64,000 nucleotides of DNA, from positions 1 to 64,000 of the forward strand of contig JAISOY010000041.1 in NCBI GenBank assembly GCA_031275285.1, read 5' to 3'. The notes beneath the pieces are model-generated. The model saw only the letters and a list, made by a program, of their open reading frames with translations. It made no database searches and was not told the origin of the DNA. The translations under genes and the position numbers were made by a program. This document shows positions 55,028 through 63,903 of this stretch, in pieces. Every line of letters starts with the position of its first letter. Positions within the stretch are counted from its first letter, which is position 1. The stretch comes from Bacteroidales bacterium (GTDB lineage Bacteria > Bacteroidota > Bacteroidia > Bacteroidales > UBA4181).

Positions 55028-55663
55028 TCATTCGTTACGCCATTTGTCGGGGGCTTTCCGCCATTGACGTAATGTCTCGAGCTGATCCGCTTTTATGTAT
55101 CCTGAATCGAGGGCCAGGTCCAGCAGTTCATCATAATTGGTCAGCGTATGTAATTCACATCCTGATTTTTTAAAGTTCTCTTCGGCCAATGGAAATCCGT
55201 AGGTGAAAATTGCAACCATGCCCAAAACCGGGTTCCCGGCGTTCCGTATCGCTTCAACAGCGGCAAGGCTGCTACCTCCGGTTGATATCAGATCTTCAAC
55301 GATCACGGTTTTTTTTCCTGGTTCAAGATATCCTTCAATCTGGTTTCCCAAACCATGGCCTTTGGCTGACGAACGGACATAAACAAAAGGGAGGTCCATA
55401 GCATCGGCTACCAATGCGCCTTGTGCGATGGCGCCTGTAGCAACTCCGGCAATTACCTCAACCTGCGGATAATATTCACGGATCTTTTTCACCAGTGCAT
55501 GCTTGATCACCGTGCGTATTTCCGGAAAGCTAAGCGTACGCCTATTGTCACAATATATGGGTGATTTCCATCCGGAAGCCCAGGTAAAAGGCCTTGCAGG
55601 TTCTAACTTTATTGCCTTACTTTGCAGTAGATAATACGAAATAGATTGATGAATGTCTGACAT
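55028..55663 (-). CDS. pyrE: Orotate phosphoribosyltransferase
   Basis: A 211-residue enzyme of pyrimidine synthesis that joins orotate and PRPP to give OMP. The PRPP motif is TVIVEDLISTGGSSLAA near residue 120. KLEPARPFTWASGWKSPIYCDNR and VAGVATGAIAQGALVADAM are the expected orotate and Lys-loop regions. The start codon is the ATG at 55663-55661, which overlaps by 2 nt the ATG of the divergent NUDIX gene at 55662. Its promoter lies within that gene. Confidence 0.95.
   Translation of the reverse strand: MSDIHQSISYYLLQSKAIKLEPARPFTWASGWKSPIYCDNRRTLSFPEIRTVIKHALVKKIREYYPQVEVIAGVATGAIAQGALVADAMDLPFVYVRSSAKGHGLGNQIEGYLEPGKKTVIVEDLISTGGSSLAAVEAIRNAGNPVLGMVAIFTYGFPLAEENFKKSGCELHTLTNYDELLDLALDSGYIKADQLETLRQWRKAPDKWRNE
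55594..55624 (+). promoter_or_regulatory. NUDIX promoter inside pyrE
   Basis: TTG at 55594-55596, a 20-nt spacer and TTACTTTG at 55617-55624, within the first 25 codons of pyrE on the opposite strand. Confidence 0.6.
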
Positions 55664-56303
55664 GGATAATGAAATTAAGATATATTTTGATCACCGTACA
55701 GTGATTTTGACGGACAAAAATATAAAAAACACTGCAACCCACAATGCTGAGGTGTATACATTCGAAAATAAGGCTGCTTTGACTGAAAAACTGGAAGAAT
55801 TTGATCATTCTGAAACAAATTGCCTGTATATTGTATATCCTGATATACAGAAATTGTTTCGTGAAGTGAAGGCTTGTTTCAAATACATTGAAGCAGCGGG
55901 AGGGCTGGTGATCAATGAAAACGGAGATATCTTATTTATCCGGCGGTTAGGAAAATGGGATCTGCCCAAGGGGAAAGCCGAGAAAAAAGAAACATTAGAA
56001 AAAACAGCAGTCAGGGAAGTTGTTGAAGAATGCGGATTAATTCAGGAACCGGTTATTATAGGGAAATTATCAGATACCTACCATACTTATCACCAAAACG
56101 GAAAGCATATTCTCAAACATACCGCATGGTATATCATGCGGTACAATGGCCATCATACATTGATTCCCCAACTTTCGGAAAATATCACCGAAGCTGTTTG
56201 GCTTTCTGAAAAACAACTGGAAATTCCCCTGAACGACACCTATTATTCAATAAAACAGGTGTTGGACAAGTGGATGGACCATAAATGCCAATCCCGCGAT
56301 TGA
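55653..56303 (+). CDS. NUDIX hydrolase
   Basis: A 216-residue NUDIX-family protein. The NUDIX box is complete: GKAEKKETLEKTAVREVVEECGL at about residues 107-129 fits Gx5Ex7REUXEEXGU. An extra N-terminal domain of about 80 residues (IKIYFDHRTVILTDKN) precedes it; the substrate is not predictable. The start may be the ATG at 55653 or at 55662. Either way the 5' end overlaps the start of pyrE head to head, an arrangement that could link nucleotide hydrolysis to pyrimidine synthesis through antisense transcription. Confidence 0.88.
   Translation: MSDMDNEIKIYFDHRTVILTDKNIKNTATHNAEVYTFENKAALTEKLEEFDHSETNCLYIVYPDIQKLFREVKACFKYIEAAGGLVINENGDILFIRRLGKWDLPKGKAEKKETLEKTAVREVVEECGLIQEPVIIGKLSDTYHTYHQNGKHILKHTAWYIMRYNGHHTLIPQLSENITEAVWLSEKQLEIPLNDTYYSIKQVLDKWMDHKCQSRD
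55715..55744 (-). promoter_or_regulatory. pyrE promoter inside the NUDIX gene
   Basis: On the minus strand TTG (55744-55742), a 19-nt spacer and TATTTTTG (55722-55715), giving a pyrE leader of about 45 nt that is antisense to the NUDIX start region. Confidence 0.65.
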
Positions 56304-56305
56304 TT

Positions 56306-56734
56306 TTAACATTCCGGCCTGTCTAAAACCGTATCATCATTTAAGACAGGTTGTTTTTCAACTTTCAGTATAAATCCCGACGCTCTCAATGCAATGGTTC
56401 CCCCATCTGTTTTTATTGTATAGTCCCACAAAGCATTTTGCCGGTTGGAGGATAGAATAGAATTCGAACGGCTGATCTGCTGTATATTAAATCCTACTAT
56501 TTCTTCAAATTTTCCCTTAACGTTCAAATCCTGTACATTAAAAAAACTCAGGGAACAGGGAGATACCCAAAATCTGTCCTTGCTTGTTTTTTCTCCGATT
56601 CCCGGGTCAAAAATATAATCGATATCCAGCTTCAGTTCTGACTTTTCATCAGGGAATGAGATAGCGTGTATATGACAATCTGTCCATTTCATTTTGACAA
56701 AATCCTCGTCTGTCCAATTTTCTTTTACGATCAT
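56306..56734 (-). CDS. Conserved protein of unknown function
   Basis: A 142-residue cytoplasmic protein with no signal or membrane segment. Recognisable features are the N-terminal NWTDEDFVKMKWTDCHIHAI and ELKLDIDYIFDPG. Similar short proteins with an (E/D)DFxxMxWHDCxIHxI-type start occur in other bacteria, and I do not know a function for them. It is convergent with the NUDIX gene (2 nt between stops). Confidence 0.72.
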   Translation of the reverse strand: MIVKENWTDEDFVKMKWTDCHIHAISFPDEKSELKLDIDYIFDPGIGEKTSKDRFWVSPCSLSFFNVQDLNVKGKFEEIVGFNIQQISRSNSILSSNRQNALWDYTIKTDGGTIALRASGFILKVEKQPVLNDDTVLDRPEC

Positions 56735-57246
56735 GATAATTACATTTATTTAAAGTATTGTTTCTGGTTGTTAAACTTTTTATTATTTAAAATGAATTAA
56801 TTCTAGTGATCATAGAATCAATAGAATGATATAAAGGTAAATAAAAAATAATTAAAAATCCAAAGTTGAATAAGAAAATCCATTTAACAGCTGTTTACGA
56901 CATTATATATGATCGAATATTTTGATAAAAATTAAACAAAACTTTCTGCAGGCGAAATATATAATTAGTTCATTTTTAATTGTAACAATTTTAAAATCAA
57001 ATGTTATATTGTTTTGTGGTTAATCATTTATTATGCGATTCACTAAATGGCGGATTTGCTTTGTTTATGTGATGTTAATCATTACGGCATGAATTTTGAT
57101 TTATCGTCCATAAAATACACAATCGTTGTGTATTTTAATTGGGTTAAAATAGAATATGTAATAAAGAATAGGATGCCGACTGATAATTATTATTTTTGTT
57201 TATTAAAATAACAGAAAAATACTATAATCATCAAAAACAAAAAACA
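56735..57246. other. Long intergenic region upstream of cysK
   Basis: 512 bp, very AT-rich. It contains a -7 element TATTTTTG at 57191-57198 about 50 nt before cysK, with no clear TTG at the expected distance, and the perfect inverted repeat at 57112-57136. No protein-coding gene is visible. No known riboswitch was recognised; a small RNA cannot be ruled out. Confidence 0.5.
57112..57136. repeat. Perfect 11-bp inverted repeat with 3-nt loop
   Basis: AAAATACACAA, TCG, TTGTGTATTTT. Located about 110 nt before the cysK start and about 55 nt before its -7 element, with no gene ending here. It could be an operator or the terminator of an unannotated transcript. Confidence 0.6.
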
Positions 57247-58197
57247 ATGGCAGACATAGCAAAAAACTTGACGGAATTAATCGGACGGACTCCTTTAATG
57301 GAATTAGGAAACTATGGAAAGAAGCATCAGTTAAAGGCTCGTTTATTGGCAAAACTGGAGTATTTTAATCCTGGTGGAAGCGTGAAAGATCGTATTGCGC
57401 TGGCCATGATCGAAGATGCCGAAAAAACCGGGAAAATTAAACCCGGGGCAGTAATTATCGAACCAACCAGTGGAAATACAGGGATCGGATTGGCGTGGAT
57501 AGCTTCAGTAAAAGGATATCAGCTCATTCTCACCATGCCTGAAACTATGAGCAAGGAGCGTCAAATGTTGCTCAAAGCTTTAGGTGCAAAGCTCATTTTA
57601 ACACCGGGAGCTGAAGGTATGAAAGGAGCTATTGCGAAAGCTAACGAATTAAATAACGAAATGCCGGGGTCAGTTATTTTGCAGCAATTTGCCAACCCGG
57701 CTAATCCGGCAGTTCATAAAAGGACCACTGCGGAAGAGATCTGGAATAGTACAGGAGGTAAGGTGGATATATTTGTTGCAGGAGTAGGCACCGGAGGAAC
57801 CATTAGTGGCGTCGGTGAAATATTGAAACAACATAAGCCTTCGGTCAAAATCGTTGCTGTTGAACCCGATGAGTCGCCTGTGTTGTCCGGCGGGAATCCG
57901 GGACCACATAAGATACAAGGAATAGGGGCGGGGTTTGTTCCTGAAATATATAATCCGTCAGTAGTAGATAGCGTGATCCGTGTCAAAGGAGATAATGCGA
58001 TCAAAACCAGCAGGGAGTTGGCCGCTACCGAAGGGTTACTTGTAGGGATTTCTTCCGGGGCAGCTGTTTATGCAGCCACTCAATTGGCACAGGATCCCGG
58101 TAATGCCGGGAAAACGATTGTCACCTTATTGCCAGATACCGGAGAACGGTATTTGTCAACAGTTTTATATGCATTCGATGAATACCCTGTCACCTGA
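57247..58197 (+). CDS. cysK: Cysteine synthase (O-acetylserine sulfhydrylase A)
   Basis: A 316-residue PLP enzyme making cysteine from O-acetylserine and sulfide. The start at 57247 ([20 protein letters not shown]) is chosen because the promoter at 57191-57198 overlaps an upstream in-frame TTG at 57196. The PLP lysine is Lys47 in [12 protein letters not shown]; the substrate loop is [13 protein letters not shown] and the phosphate loop is [12 protein letters not shown]. Length and motifs fit CysK rather than cystathionine beta-synthase. The upstream region holds an unexplained inverted repeat. Confidence 0.95.
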   Translation: MADIAKNLTELIGRTPLMELGNYGKKHQLKARLLAKLEYFNPGGSVKDRIALAMIEDAEKTGKIKPGAVIIEPTSGNTGIGLAWIASVKGYQLILTMPETMSKERQMLLKALGAKLILTPGAEGMKGAIAKANELNNEMPGSVILQQFANPANPAVHKRTTAEEIWNSTGGKVDIFVAGVGTGGTISGVGEILKQHKPSVKIVAVEPDESPVLSGGNPGPHKIQGIGAGFVPEIYNPSVVDSVIRVKGDNAIKTSRELAATEGLLVGISSGAAVYAATQLAQDPGNAGKTIVTLLPDTGERYLSTVLYAFDEYPVT

Positions 58198-58320
58198 CAG
58201 GTATTGATAACTAAATATTTTTATATGGATTTGAATATCATTGTTCTTTCAGGGGTTAAACTCCAACTTTTCGTACTCATAGCAGATAAGCAAATTTAAT
58301 TTTCTATCTGGTCCAATTCA

Positions 58321-58351
58321 TTGGAAAGAATGAAGAAAAGAAGTACCTTTG
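58321..58351 (+). promoter_or_regulatory. Promoter of the second AspT-family transporter
   Basis: TTG at 58321-58323, a 20-nt spacer and TACCTTTG at 58344-58351, a full consensus match, giving a leader of about 70 nt. Confidence 0.78.
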
Positions 58352-58424
58352 CGACCTGAATTTCTCCGAAAGGCAAAATTCTTGATAGTCAATTAGATAC
58401 GTTTTATGCAGAATATGTTCAGAA

Positions 58425-60104
58425 ATGAGCTGGGTAAATGAATTATTGTGGGGAAATGGGATCGCACATTCCATTTTAATTTTATCGGTAGTTATAGCGG
58501 TAGGCATTCAGTTAGGAAAGATAAAGATTTTCGGTATTTCCTTAGGAATGACACTGGTTCTTTTTGTTGGAATATTGTTTGGTCATTTGGGTTTTCATAT
58601 TGATCACAATATATTACACTTTTTTAAGGAATTCGGCTTGATCCTGTTTGTTTTTTCTGTCGGGATGCAGGTCGGTCCGGGCTTTTTCTCTTCCTTCAAA
58701 AAGGGAGGAGTTACTTTGAACATGTTAGCATGTGGCGTTGTCCTTTTAGGGGCTGCGACAACTTTGGTTATCCACTTCATTACAAATGTGCCCATGTCTA
58801 CCATGGTAGGCATTATGTCGGGCGCTGTTACCAATACTCCGGGTTTGGGTGCTGCGCAACAGGCTTATAGCGATTTATTCGGATCTACGGATGAAACCAT
58901 CGCTCTTGGCTATGCTGTAGCTTATCCGTTAGGCGTAGTAGGAATAATCTCGTCCATGATTTTTATTCGCTATGTGTTCCGGGTCAACCTGAAAAAGGAA
59001 AACGAGCAGATCGTTAATGAAGAGAATAAGAATATTCATGGAGCATATCCTATTTCACTGATTGTAAAAAATCCGGCTATTTTTGACAAGCGTATCAGTT
59101 CTTTGTGTAAGCTATTGAAAGGAACTGAGTTCGTTATATCCAGGATATGCTATCATGAAAACAACAAAATAGATGTTGTAGGTCCTGATACGATCTTACA
59201 GGAAGGTGATAAGATTTTTGTGATCACTACCGAGAATGATGCGGAAACAATCAAAACTTTTATCGGTGAAGAAATCCAGATGGATAGGAAACAATGGATC
59301 CCGGCCGAGAGCGAATTTATCAGCCGGAGAATTGTGGTTACCAAATCCGAATTGAACGGCAAACGACTGGGTGATCTCCAGTTACGCCGTCTCCATGGAA
59401 TCAATATCACCCGTATCAATCGTTCGGGTGTTGATCTCGTGGCAAATCCCGCATTGACGCTTCAGCTGGGCGACCGGCTAACTGTTGTAGGGAGCGAACT
59501 GGCAGTGAATAAAGTAGCCGAAGTGTTGGGTAATTCGTTAAATAGACTGAATGAACCCAATCTGATTACTATTTTTATCGGAATTGCTTTAGGGATTATC
59601 CTAGGAAGTATCCCTTTCACTTTTCCCGGAATACCGCAACCCATAAAATTAGGACTGGCCGGAGGGCCACTGATCATTGCTATTTTGATCAGCCGTTTTG
59701 GTTATCGTTATAAACTGATTACCTACACAACCCAGAGTGCCAACTTAATGTTGCGTGAAGTAGGGATTGCTTTGTTCCTGGCTTGTGTCGGGATCAGCGC
59801 CGGTGAAGGATTTGTAGACACGCTTGTCAATAAAGGTGGTCTCTCATGGGTCATTTATGGCTTTCTGATCACTACCATTCCTTTACTGATCATTGGAAGT
59901 ATCGGCAAATATTTTTATAAGCTCAACTATTTTACATTGATAGGGATGATGGCAGGAAGTACCACTGATCCCCCTGCATTGGCATATTCCAATGCTACTG
60001 CCGGGAATGATACGCCAGCGGTAAGTTATGCCACCGTATACCCTTTAACCATGTTTCTACGAGTATTGATCGCTCAATTGCTGATCTTATTTTTTTATGC
60101 CTGA
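58425..60104 (+). CDS. AspT/YidE-family transporter with two TrkA-C domains
   Basis: A 559-residue inner membrane protein with the same layout as AspT. Helices at about residues 10-185 contain [16 protein letters not shown], two RCK_C domains lie at about 205-370, and helices at about 385-559 contain [15 protein letters not shown]. Relatives (YidE, YbjL) are putative transporters with unknown substrates. It lacks a neighbouring decarboxylase, so it may carry another dicarboxylate or amino acid. It is only distantly similar to the AspT encoded at 19060 and is not a recent duplicate. Confidence 0.9.
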   Translation: MSWVNELLWGNGIAHSILILSVVIAVGIQLGKIKIFGISLGMTLVLFVGILFGHLGFHIDHNILHFFKEFGLILFVFSVGMQVGPGFFSSFKKGGVTLNMLACGVVLLGAATTLVIHFITNVPMSTMVGIMSGAVTNTPGLGAAQQAYSDLFGSTDETIALGYAVAYPLGVVGIISSMIFIRYVFRVNLKKENEQIVNEENKNIHGAYPISLIVKNPAIFDKRISSLCKLLKGTEFVISRICYHENNKIDVVGPDTILQEGDKIFVITTENDAETIKTFIGEEIQMDRKQWIPAESEFISRRIVVTKSELNGKRLGDLQLRRLHGINITRINRSGVDLVANPALTLQLGDRLTVVGSELAVNKVAEVLGNSLNRLNEPNLITIFIGIALGIILGSIPFTFPGIPQPIKLGLAGGPLIIAILISRFGYRYKLITYTTQSANLMLREVGIALFLACVGISAGEGFVDTLVNKGGLSWVIYGFLITTIPLLIIGSIGKYFYKLNYFTLIGMMAGSTTDPPALAYSNATAGNDTPAVSYATVYPLTMFLRVLIAQLLILFFYA

Positions 60105-60146
60105 CTTCTTTAAAAAGATACTTTTCTTACTGATCCTGAAAAAATA

Positions 60147-60154
60147 TACCTTTG
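60147..60154 (+). promoter_or_regulatory. -7 element of ychF
   Basis: TACCTTTG matches the consensus and lies 22 nt before the start codon. No TTG is seen at the expected distance. Confidence 0.5.
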
Positions 60155-60176
60155 TTACAAAATATATAATAGATAA

Positions 60177-61280
60177 ATGGCTCTTCAATGTGGTATCGTT
60201 GGACTTCCCAATGTAGGTAAGTCTACTCTTTTTAACTGCCTGTCCAATGCCAAGGCACAGGCTGCTAATTTCCCGTTTTGTACAATCGAACCGAATGTAG
60301 GTGTAATTACAGTTCCTGACGAGCGTTTGACTAAATTGGCCGAAATAGATCAACCGCCCAAGGTAATTCCGACAACGGTAGAAATTGTTGATATTGCTGG
60401 TTTAGTTAAAGGCGCCAGTAAAAATGAAGGTCTGGGAAATAAGTTTCTGGCAAACATCCGGGAAACGGATGCTATTTTACATGTAATACGTTGTTTTGAT
60501 GATGATAATGTAACTCACGTAGATGGCTCGGTCGATCCTGTACGTGATAAACAGATCATTGACATGGAGCTGCAGATAAAAGATCTGGAAACGGTTGAAG
60601 CACGCATGGGAAAAGTACAGAAACAGGCACAGACCGGTGGAGATAAAATGGCCAAACGTATGTTCGAAATTCTTCAGCAATACCATACTGCTTTACAGCA
60701 GGGGAAATCGGCACGTACTGTACATCTCGACAATAAAGATGATCGCAGGATGGCCAGGGAATTTTTCCTTTTGACAGATAAACCGGTATTGTATGTTTGT
60801 AATGTCGATGAGGCTTCTGTTAAAGGAGGAAACAAATATGTAGCTATGGTGGCCGAAGCCATTAAGGATGAAAATGCGGCGATGCTGGTAATTGCTGCTA
60901 AAACAGAAGCGGAAATAGCCGAACTGGATACTTATGAAGAACGTCAGATGTTTCTTGAAGAAATGGGCCTGGAAGAATCCGGTGTTTCCCGTTTGATCAA
61001 ATCGGCATATGCTTTATTGGGTCTGGAAACTTATTTTACTACCGGAAAAGATGAAACCCGTGCGTGGACATATACAAAAGGGACTAAGGCTCCACAGGCT
61101 GCCGGTATTATCCATACCGATTTCGAAAAAGGGTTTATCCGTGCCGAAGTTATTAAATACGAGGATTATATTCATTACGGATCTGAGGCAGCCTGCCGTG
61201 AAGCAGGTAAAATAGCTGTGGAAGGCAAAGAATATGTAGTGCAGGATGGTGACATCATGCATTTCAGGTTTAATGTTTAG
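60177..61280 (+). CDS. ychF: Redox-regulated ATPase/GTPase YchF
   Basis: A 367-residue Obg-family P-loop protein. G1 is [12 protein letters not shown] (residues about 8-19), G3 is [10 protein letters not shown], and the G4 position is NVDE rather than NKxD, which in this family explains the preference for ATP. A C-terminal TGS domain ends [15 protein letters not shown]. YchF binds the ribosome and modulates the oxidative stress response. It is essentially universal and a good chromosomal anchor. A strong bidirectional terminator follows. Confidence 0.97.
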   Translation: MALQCGIVGLPNVGKSTLFNCLSNAKAQAANFPFCTIEPNVGVITVPDERLTKLAEIDQPPKVIPTTVEIVDIAGLVKGASKNEGLGNKFLANIRETDAILHVIRCFDDDNVTHVDGSVDPVRDKQIIDMELQIKDLETVEARMGKVQKQAQTGGDKMAKRMFEILQQYHTALQQGKSARTVHLDNKDDRRMAREFFLLTDKPVLYVCNVDEASVKGGNKYVAMVAEAIKDENAAMLVIAAKTEAEIAELDTYEERQMFLEEMGLEESGVSRLIKSAYALLGLETYFTTGKDETRAWTYTKGTKAPQAAGIIHTDFEKGFIRAEVIKYEDYIHYGSEAACREAGKIAVEGKEYVVQDGDIMHFRFNV

Positions 61281-61304
61281 GGATTCAAATTTCTTATATG
61301 TGAA

Positions 61305-61350
61305 GGAATAAAAAAGAGGATTGTTTTTTAACAATCCTCTTTTTTATTCC
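61305..61350. terminator. Terminator after ychF, 21-bp perfect stem
   Basis: Bases 61305-61325 pair perfectly with 61330-61350 around a T4 loop. Long A- and T-tracts on both sides allow it to serve ychF (+) and the convergent M48-like gene (-). Confidence 0.9.
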
Positions 61351-61363
61351 TGGTTAAAAGTTG

Positions 61364-62212
61364 TCACTCTACGGCGACAGTTTTAATCCGTTCAGCATTG
61401 CTTGAATTTACAGTAATATATTTTAAAGCAACACTTTCTTCATTATCTTCAGCAGCTTCTACTTCTGCAAATTTTTCCAATGCGGTTAACAATCCTTTGA
61501 CATCAGCGTCATTTTGCTTCAAAAGATTATAGGCAAAAGCATCAGCGGCTGTGTTTTGTTCAGCAGAATAAGGTACTTGAATTAATTCATTCACAAAAGT
61601 GCCCATCTTTTCACCTGAAAAGGAAAGAATTTTATCCAATTGAGCAGATACGGCGTTTGAAGCATTATCTTCAGAAGCAACTTTTACTAAAGCTTCACGG
61701 ACGTCTTTATTTTTGATATGCCCTATTTGTACTGAGACAATACCCAGTAACTGTTCATCTGTCAGAAAGTCCATCATCCCGGAGTATATGCGAATGCTTC
61801 CATTTGCGCAGGCAAGGATATTTGCTTCATCATTTTCATATACTTTATAATTGAGGGATAAACCGTCTACAGATGTATATTTATTATTGACCAACGATGT
61901 CAATCTTTTGCAATAGTCATTATCATCGGGAAGTACTTTGTTATTCTTATCCAGCCACTCGACAATTTTTACCGACACCTTGTCTGCGGCCATGTCACGG
62001 GCAGCTTCTTCTGCTGCATCAACCGTATTTTTTGCAGTTTCTTTCGCACTTGTTGATACATCATCAGCTGTTTTCTTCACCGTTTCTTCTGCACTGGTCG
62101 TCGCTTTTTTCACCGCTTTATTCAATGACTTCAACTGTGCTTGTACAGGTACAGTTAAAGCAAACATTGCAGACAACACTAAAAGAGTAAAGAATCTTTT
62201 TTTCATGATCAT
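61364..62212 (-). CDS. M48-peptidase-like protein with degenerate active site
   Basis: A 282-residue exported protein. A signal peptide ends near AQA at about residue 26. A repetitive amphipathic stretch at about 30-75 (KKATTSAEETVKKTADDVST) resembles LEA/apolipoprotein-like repeats. The rest aligns with M48 peptidases, but HExGH reads VQIGH at residues 161-165, so the first His and the catalytic Glu are lost. The later ExxAD motif reads NTAAD (Asn220), so the third ligand is gone too. It is therefore probably a non-catalytic scaffold or inhibitor. The second ATG, 6 nt in, gives MKKRFFTLLVLSAM. A TACCTTTG -7 element on the minus strand lies at 62256-62249. Confidence 0.78.
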   Translation of the reverse strand: MIMKKRFFTLLVLSAMFALTVPVQAQLKSLNKAVKKATTSAEETVKKTADDVSTSAKETAKNTVDAAEEAARDMAADKVSVKIVEWLDKNNKVLPDDNDYCKRLTSLVNNKYTSVDGLSLNYKVYENDEANILACANGSIRIYSGMMDFLTDEQLLGIVSVQIGHIKNKDVREALVKVASEDNASNAVSAQLDKILSFSGEKMGTFVNELIQVPYSAEQNTAADAFAYNLLKQNDADVKGLLTALEKFAEVEAAEDNEESVALKYITVNSSNAERIKTVAVE

Positions 62213-62299
62213 TAAAAATTACATATTAATATTTGGTTAAAAGTTTTTCAAAGGTATGACATAATTTTCAATTCTGATATTTTATATTTTACCTCTGTT

Positions 62300-63472
62300 T
62301 TACTTCGCTTTTTTAATCTTTCGTAACAGTAAAATGAAGGGTTTAAGAGGAAAATATAGAAAGAAGAGTTGTTCCGGAAGATGAATTGTCCTCCAATCCA
62401 TTGGATTGATCAATCGAAGGCCTGCAACGGCGGTTTTATTGCTGCAGCTTTCTTCCAGTTTCATCCGGTAAATAAAATCATGCCACATGTCAGTTAATTT
62501 ATCCGACCTTCTGTTTTTTAAAATGATCTGTTGGAGGGCCGTGTCAACAAGGCTTCTAGGATAAGCAAGCTGAGCATGTAATGATGAAATATTTATTCCA
62601 AATACCTGTTCTGCCAAATAAACACTTTGGGCCAGTATTTTATTCATTTTATATTTCTGCGCCAGTTCGGATAAATTTTTGATCTCTGAATCTGACATGT
62701 TCCGGAGAGCATAGGCTACGTCCCATAGCCAAAACAAACGAAACCAGATGTGTACACTTCCATGCCGGCATAAGTAAAGTGCATGCATGGTATCACCTAT
62801 TGTAGGAATCGCTTGTCCGGCGATCGATACATGTGTTGTCCCGGTAAAAAAATCCTTGTTGGATGGTAAAACCTTTTTCCCGTATGTTAACCGCCAATGT
62901 AATTCGATATGTATGTTTTTCTCGGAGTGTATGAAGGATTGATCGGAAGCATGATCCAGGATATATCGGTATTGTTTCCTGTTCAAGCTCCGTTCATCGA
63001 AGGAAGTTCTATACCCTGCTTCTTTTAATAACTGTCTTACCTGATCCAGGTCTTCTTCATTCACCAGGATATCCAGATCACTTGATTGCCGCATCGCAAC
63101 ATCATGATATAGCTGAACAGATAAAGCCGGTCCTTTCACACAAAGCCATGAAATCTGATGCCGGGCAAATAAACGGGCAAGCAATACCAATTCTCCTGAT
63201 AATTTGAGAATTTTCTGTTGGTGTTCTTCCAGTAAGTTCTGTACCTCTCTTAACAGAGTGTCCGGTAATTCTTTACATTGTTTCAATAATGGATATAACT
63301 GTGGTACCAGTTTATGATACCGTAATATCTTAAGAAATCTATCCTGTTGTATGTCTTTGGGATAAGAAACTTCTTCGCAGGAAAACACTGCACGGCAACA
63401 TTGAAATAAGAACCGGTATTCAGGATCTACCAGATATTGATTGATGCTATTTTTTTGATTGACAGATTTCAT
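62300..63472 (-). CDS. Nucleotidyltransferase family protein (NTP_transf_5-like)
   Basis: A 390-residue protein of the uncharacterised nucleotidyltransferase family. The polymerase-beta-like core is SWLCVKGPALSVQLYHD followed by MRQSSDLDILV, with the metal-binding DLD at about residues 142-144. HIELHWRLTYG supplies the third acidic residue. The C-terminal part is helical with hydrophobic stretches (LPEQLFFLYFPLKPFILLL). Such genes usually sit in polysaccharide or exopolysaccharide loci, though none is present here. The substrate is unknown. Confidence 0.85.
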   Translation of the reverse strand: MKSVNQKNSINQYLVDPEYRFLFQCCRAVFSCEEVSYPKDIQQDRFLKILRYHKLVPQLYPLLKQCKELPDTLLREVQNLLEEHQQKILKLSGELVLLARLFARHQISWLCVKGPALSVQLYHDVAMRQSSDLDILVNEEDLDQVRQLLKEAGYRTSFDERSLNRKQYRYILDHASDQSFIHSEKNIHIELHWRLTYGKKVLPSNKDFFTGTTHVSIAGQAIPTIGDTMHALYLCRHGSVHIWFRLFWLWDVAYALRNMSDSEIKNLSELAQKYKMNKILAQSVYLAEQVFGINISSLHAQLAYPRSLVDTALQQIILKNRRSDKLTDMWHDFIYRMKLEESCSNKTAVAGLRLINPMDWRTIHLPEQLFFLYFPLKPFILLLRKIKKAK

Positions 63473-63616
63473 ACTATCATCAAAATTAATGGTTTTTTTG
63501 AAAATTCTTTTGATCTACCAATCCTTCTTTAGAAAGTTGAGTTATAAATAGCCCTTGAATGGAGGAAAACCTAAGATCCTTATACATGACACGATATCCT
63601 GTGCAAGGATGATCTA

Positions 63617-63654
63617 TTCAAAAAGAAAAGAGGCCTGAACATTCAGACCTCTTT
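63617..63654 (-). terminator. Terminator of the initiator tRNA gene
   Basis: AAAGAGG at 63627-63633 pairs with CCTCTTT at 63648-63654, with an inner CTGAA/TTCAG stem. On the minus strand it is followed by a T-rich tract (63626-63617) and sits 3 nt past the tRNA 3' end. Confidence 0.85.
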
Positions 63655-63657
63655 GTG

Positions 63658-63729
<72 letters not shown>

Positions 63730-63773
63730 GTATATTTTATGGGGTATAAATCCCTGTTTTTCTAAGAGAGGTG

Positions 63774-63804
63774 CAAAGATAATAACATTTTACACAAAAA
63801 CCAA
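63774..63804 (-). promoter_or_regulatory. Promoter of the initiator tRNA gene
   Basis: On the minus strand TTG (63804-63802), a 20-nt spacer and TATCTTTG (63781-63774), a full consensus match about 45 nt upstream of the tRNA. Confidence 0.78.
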
Positions 63805-63876
63805 AAAAATATATATATTTGATGTCACTGTTTTATAAAAGCAAGCCGCTTTAATTGTTAATAGTGCTGATTTATA

Positions 63877-63894
63877 GTTTTTTGTACAAAAAAC
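63877..63894. repeat. Perfect 18-bp palindrome GTTTTTTGTACAAAAAAC
   Basis: A perfect palindrome ending 9 nt upstream of the start codon of the last gene. Possibly an operator. The sequence also permits a small hairpin over the ribosome-binding region. Confidence 0.6.
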
Positions 63895-63903
63895 CGATCA
63901 ATT

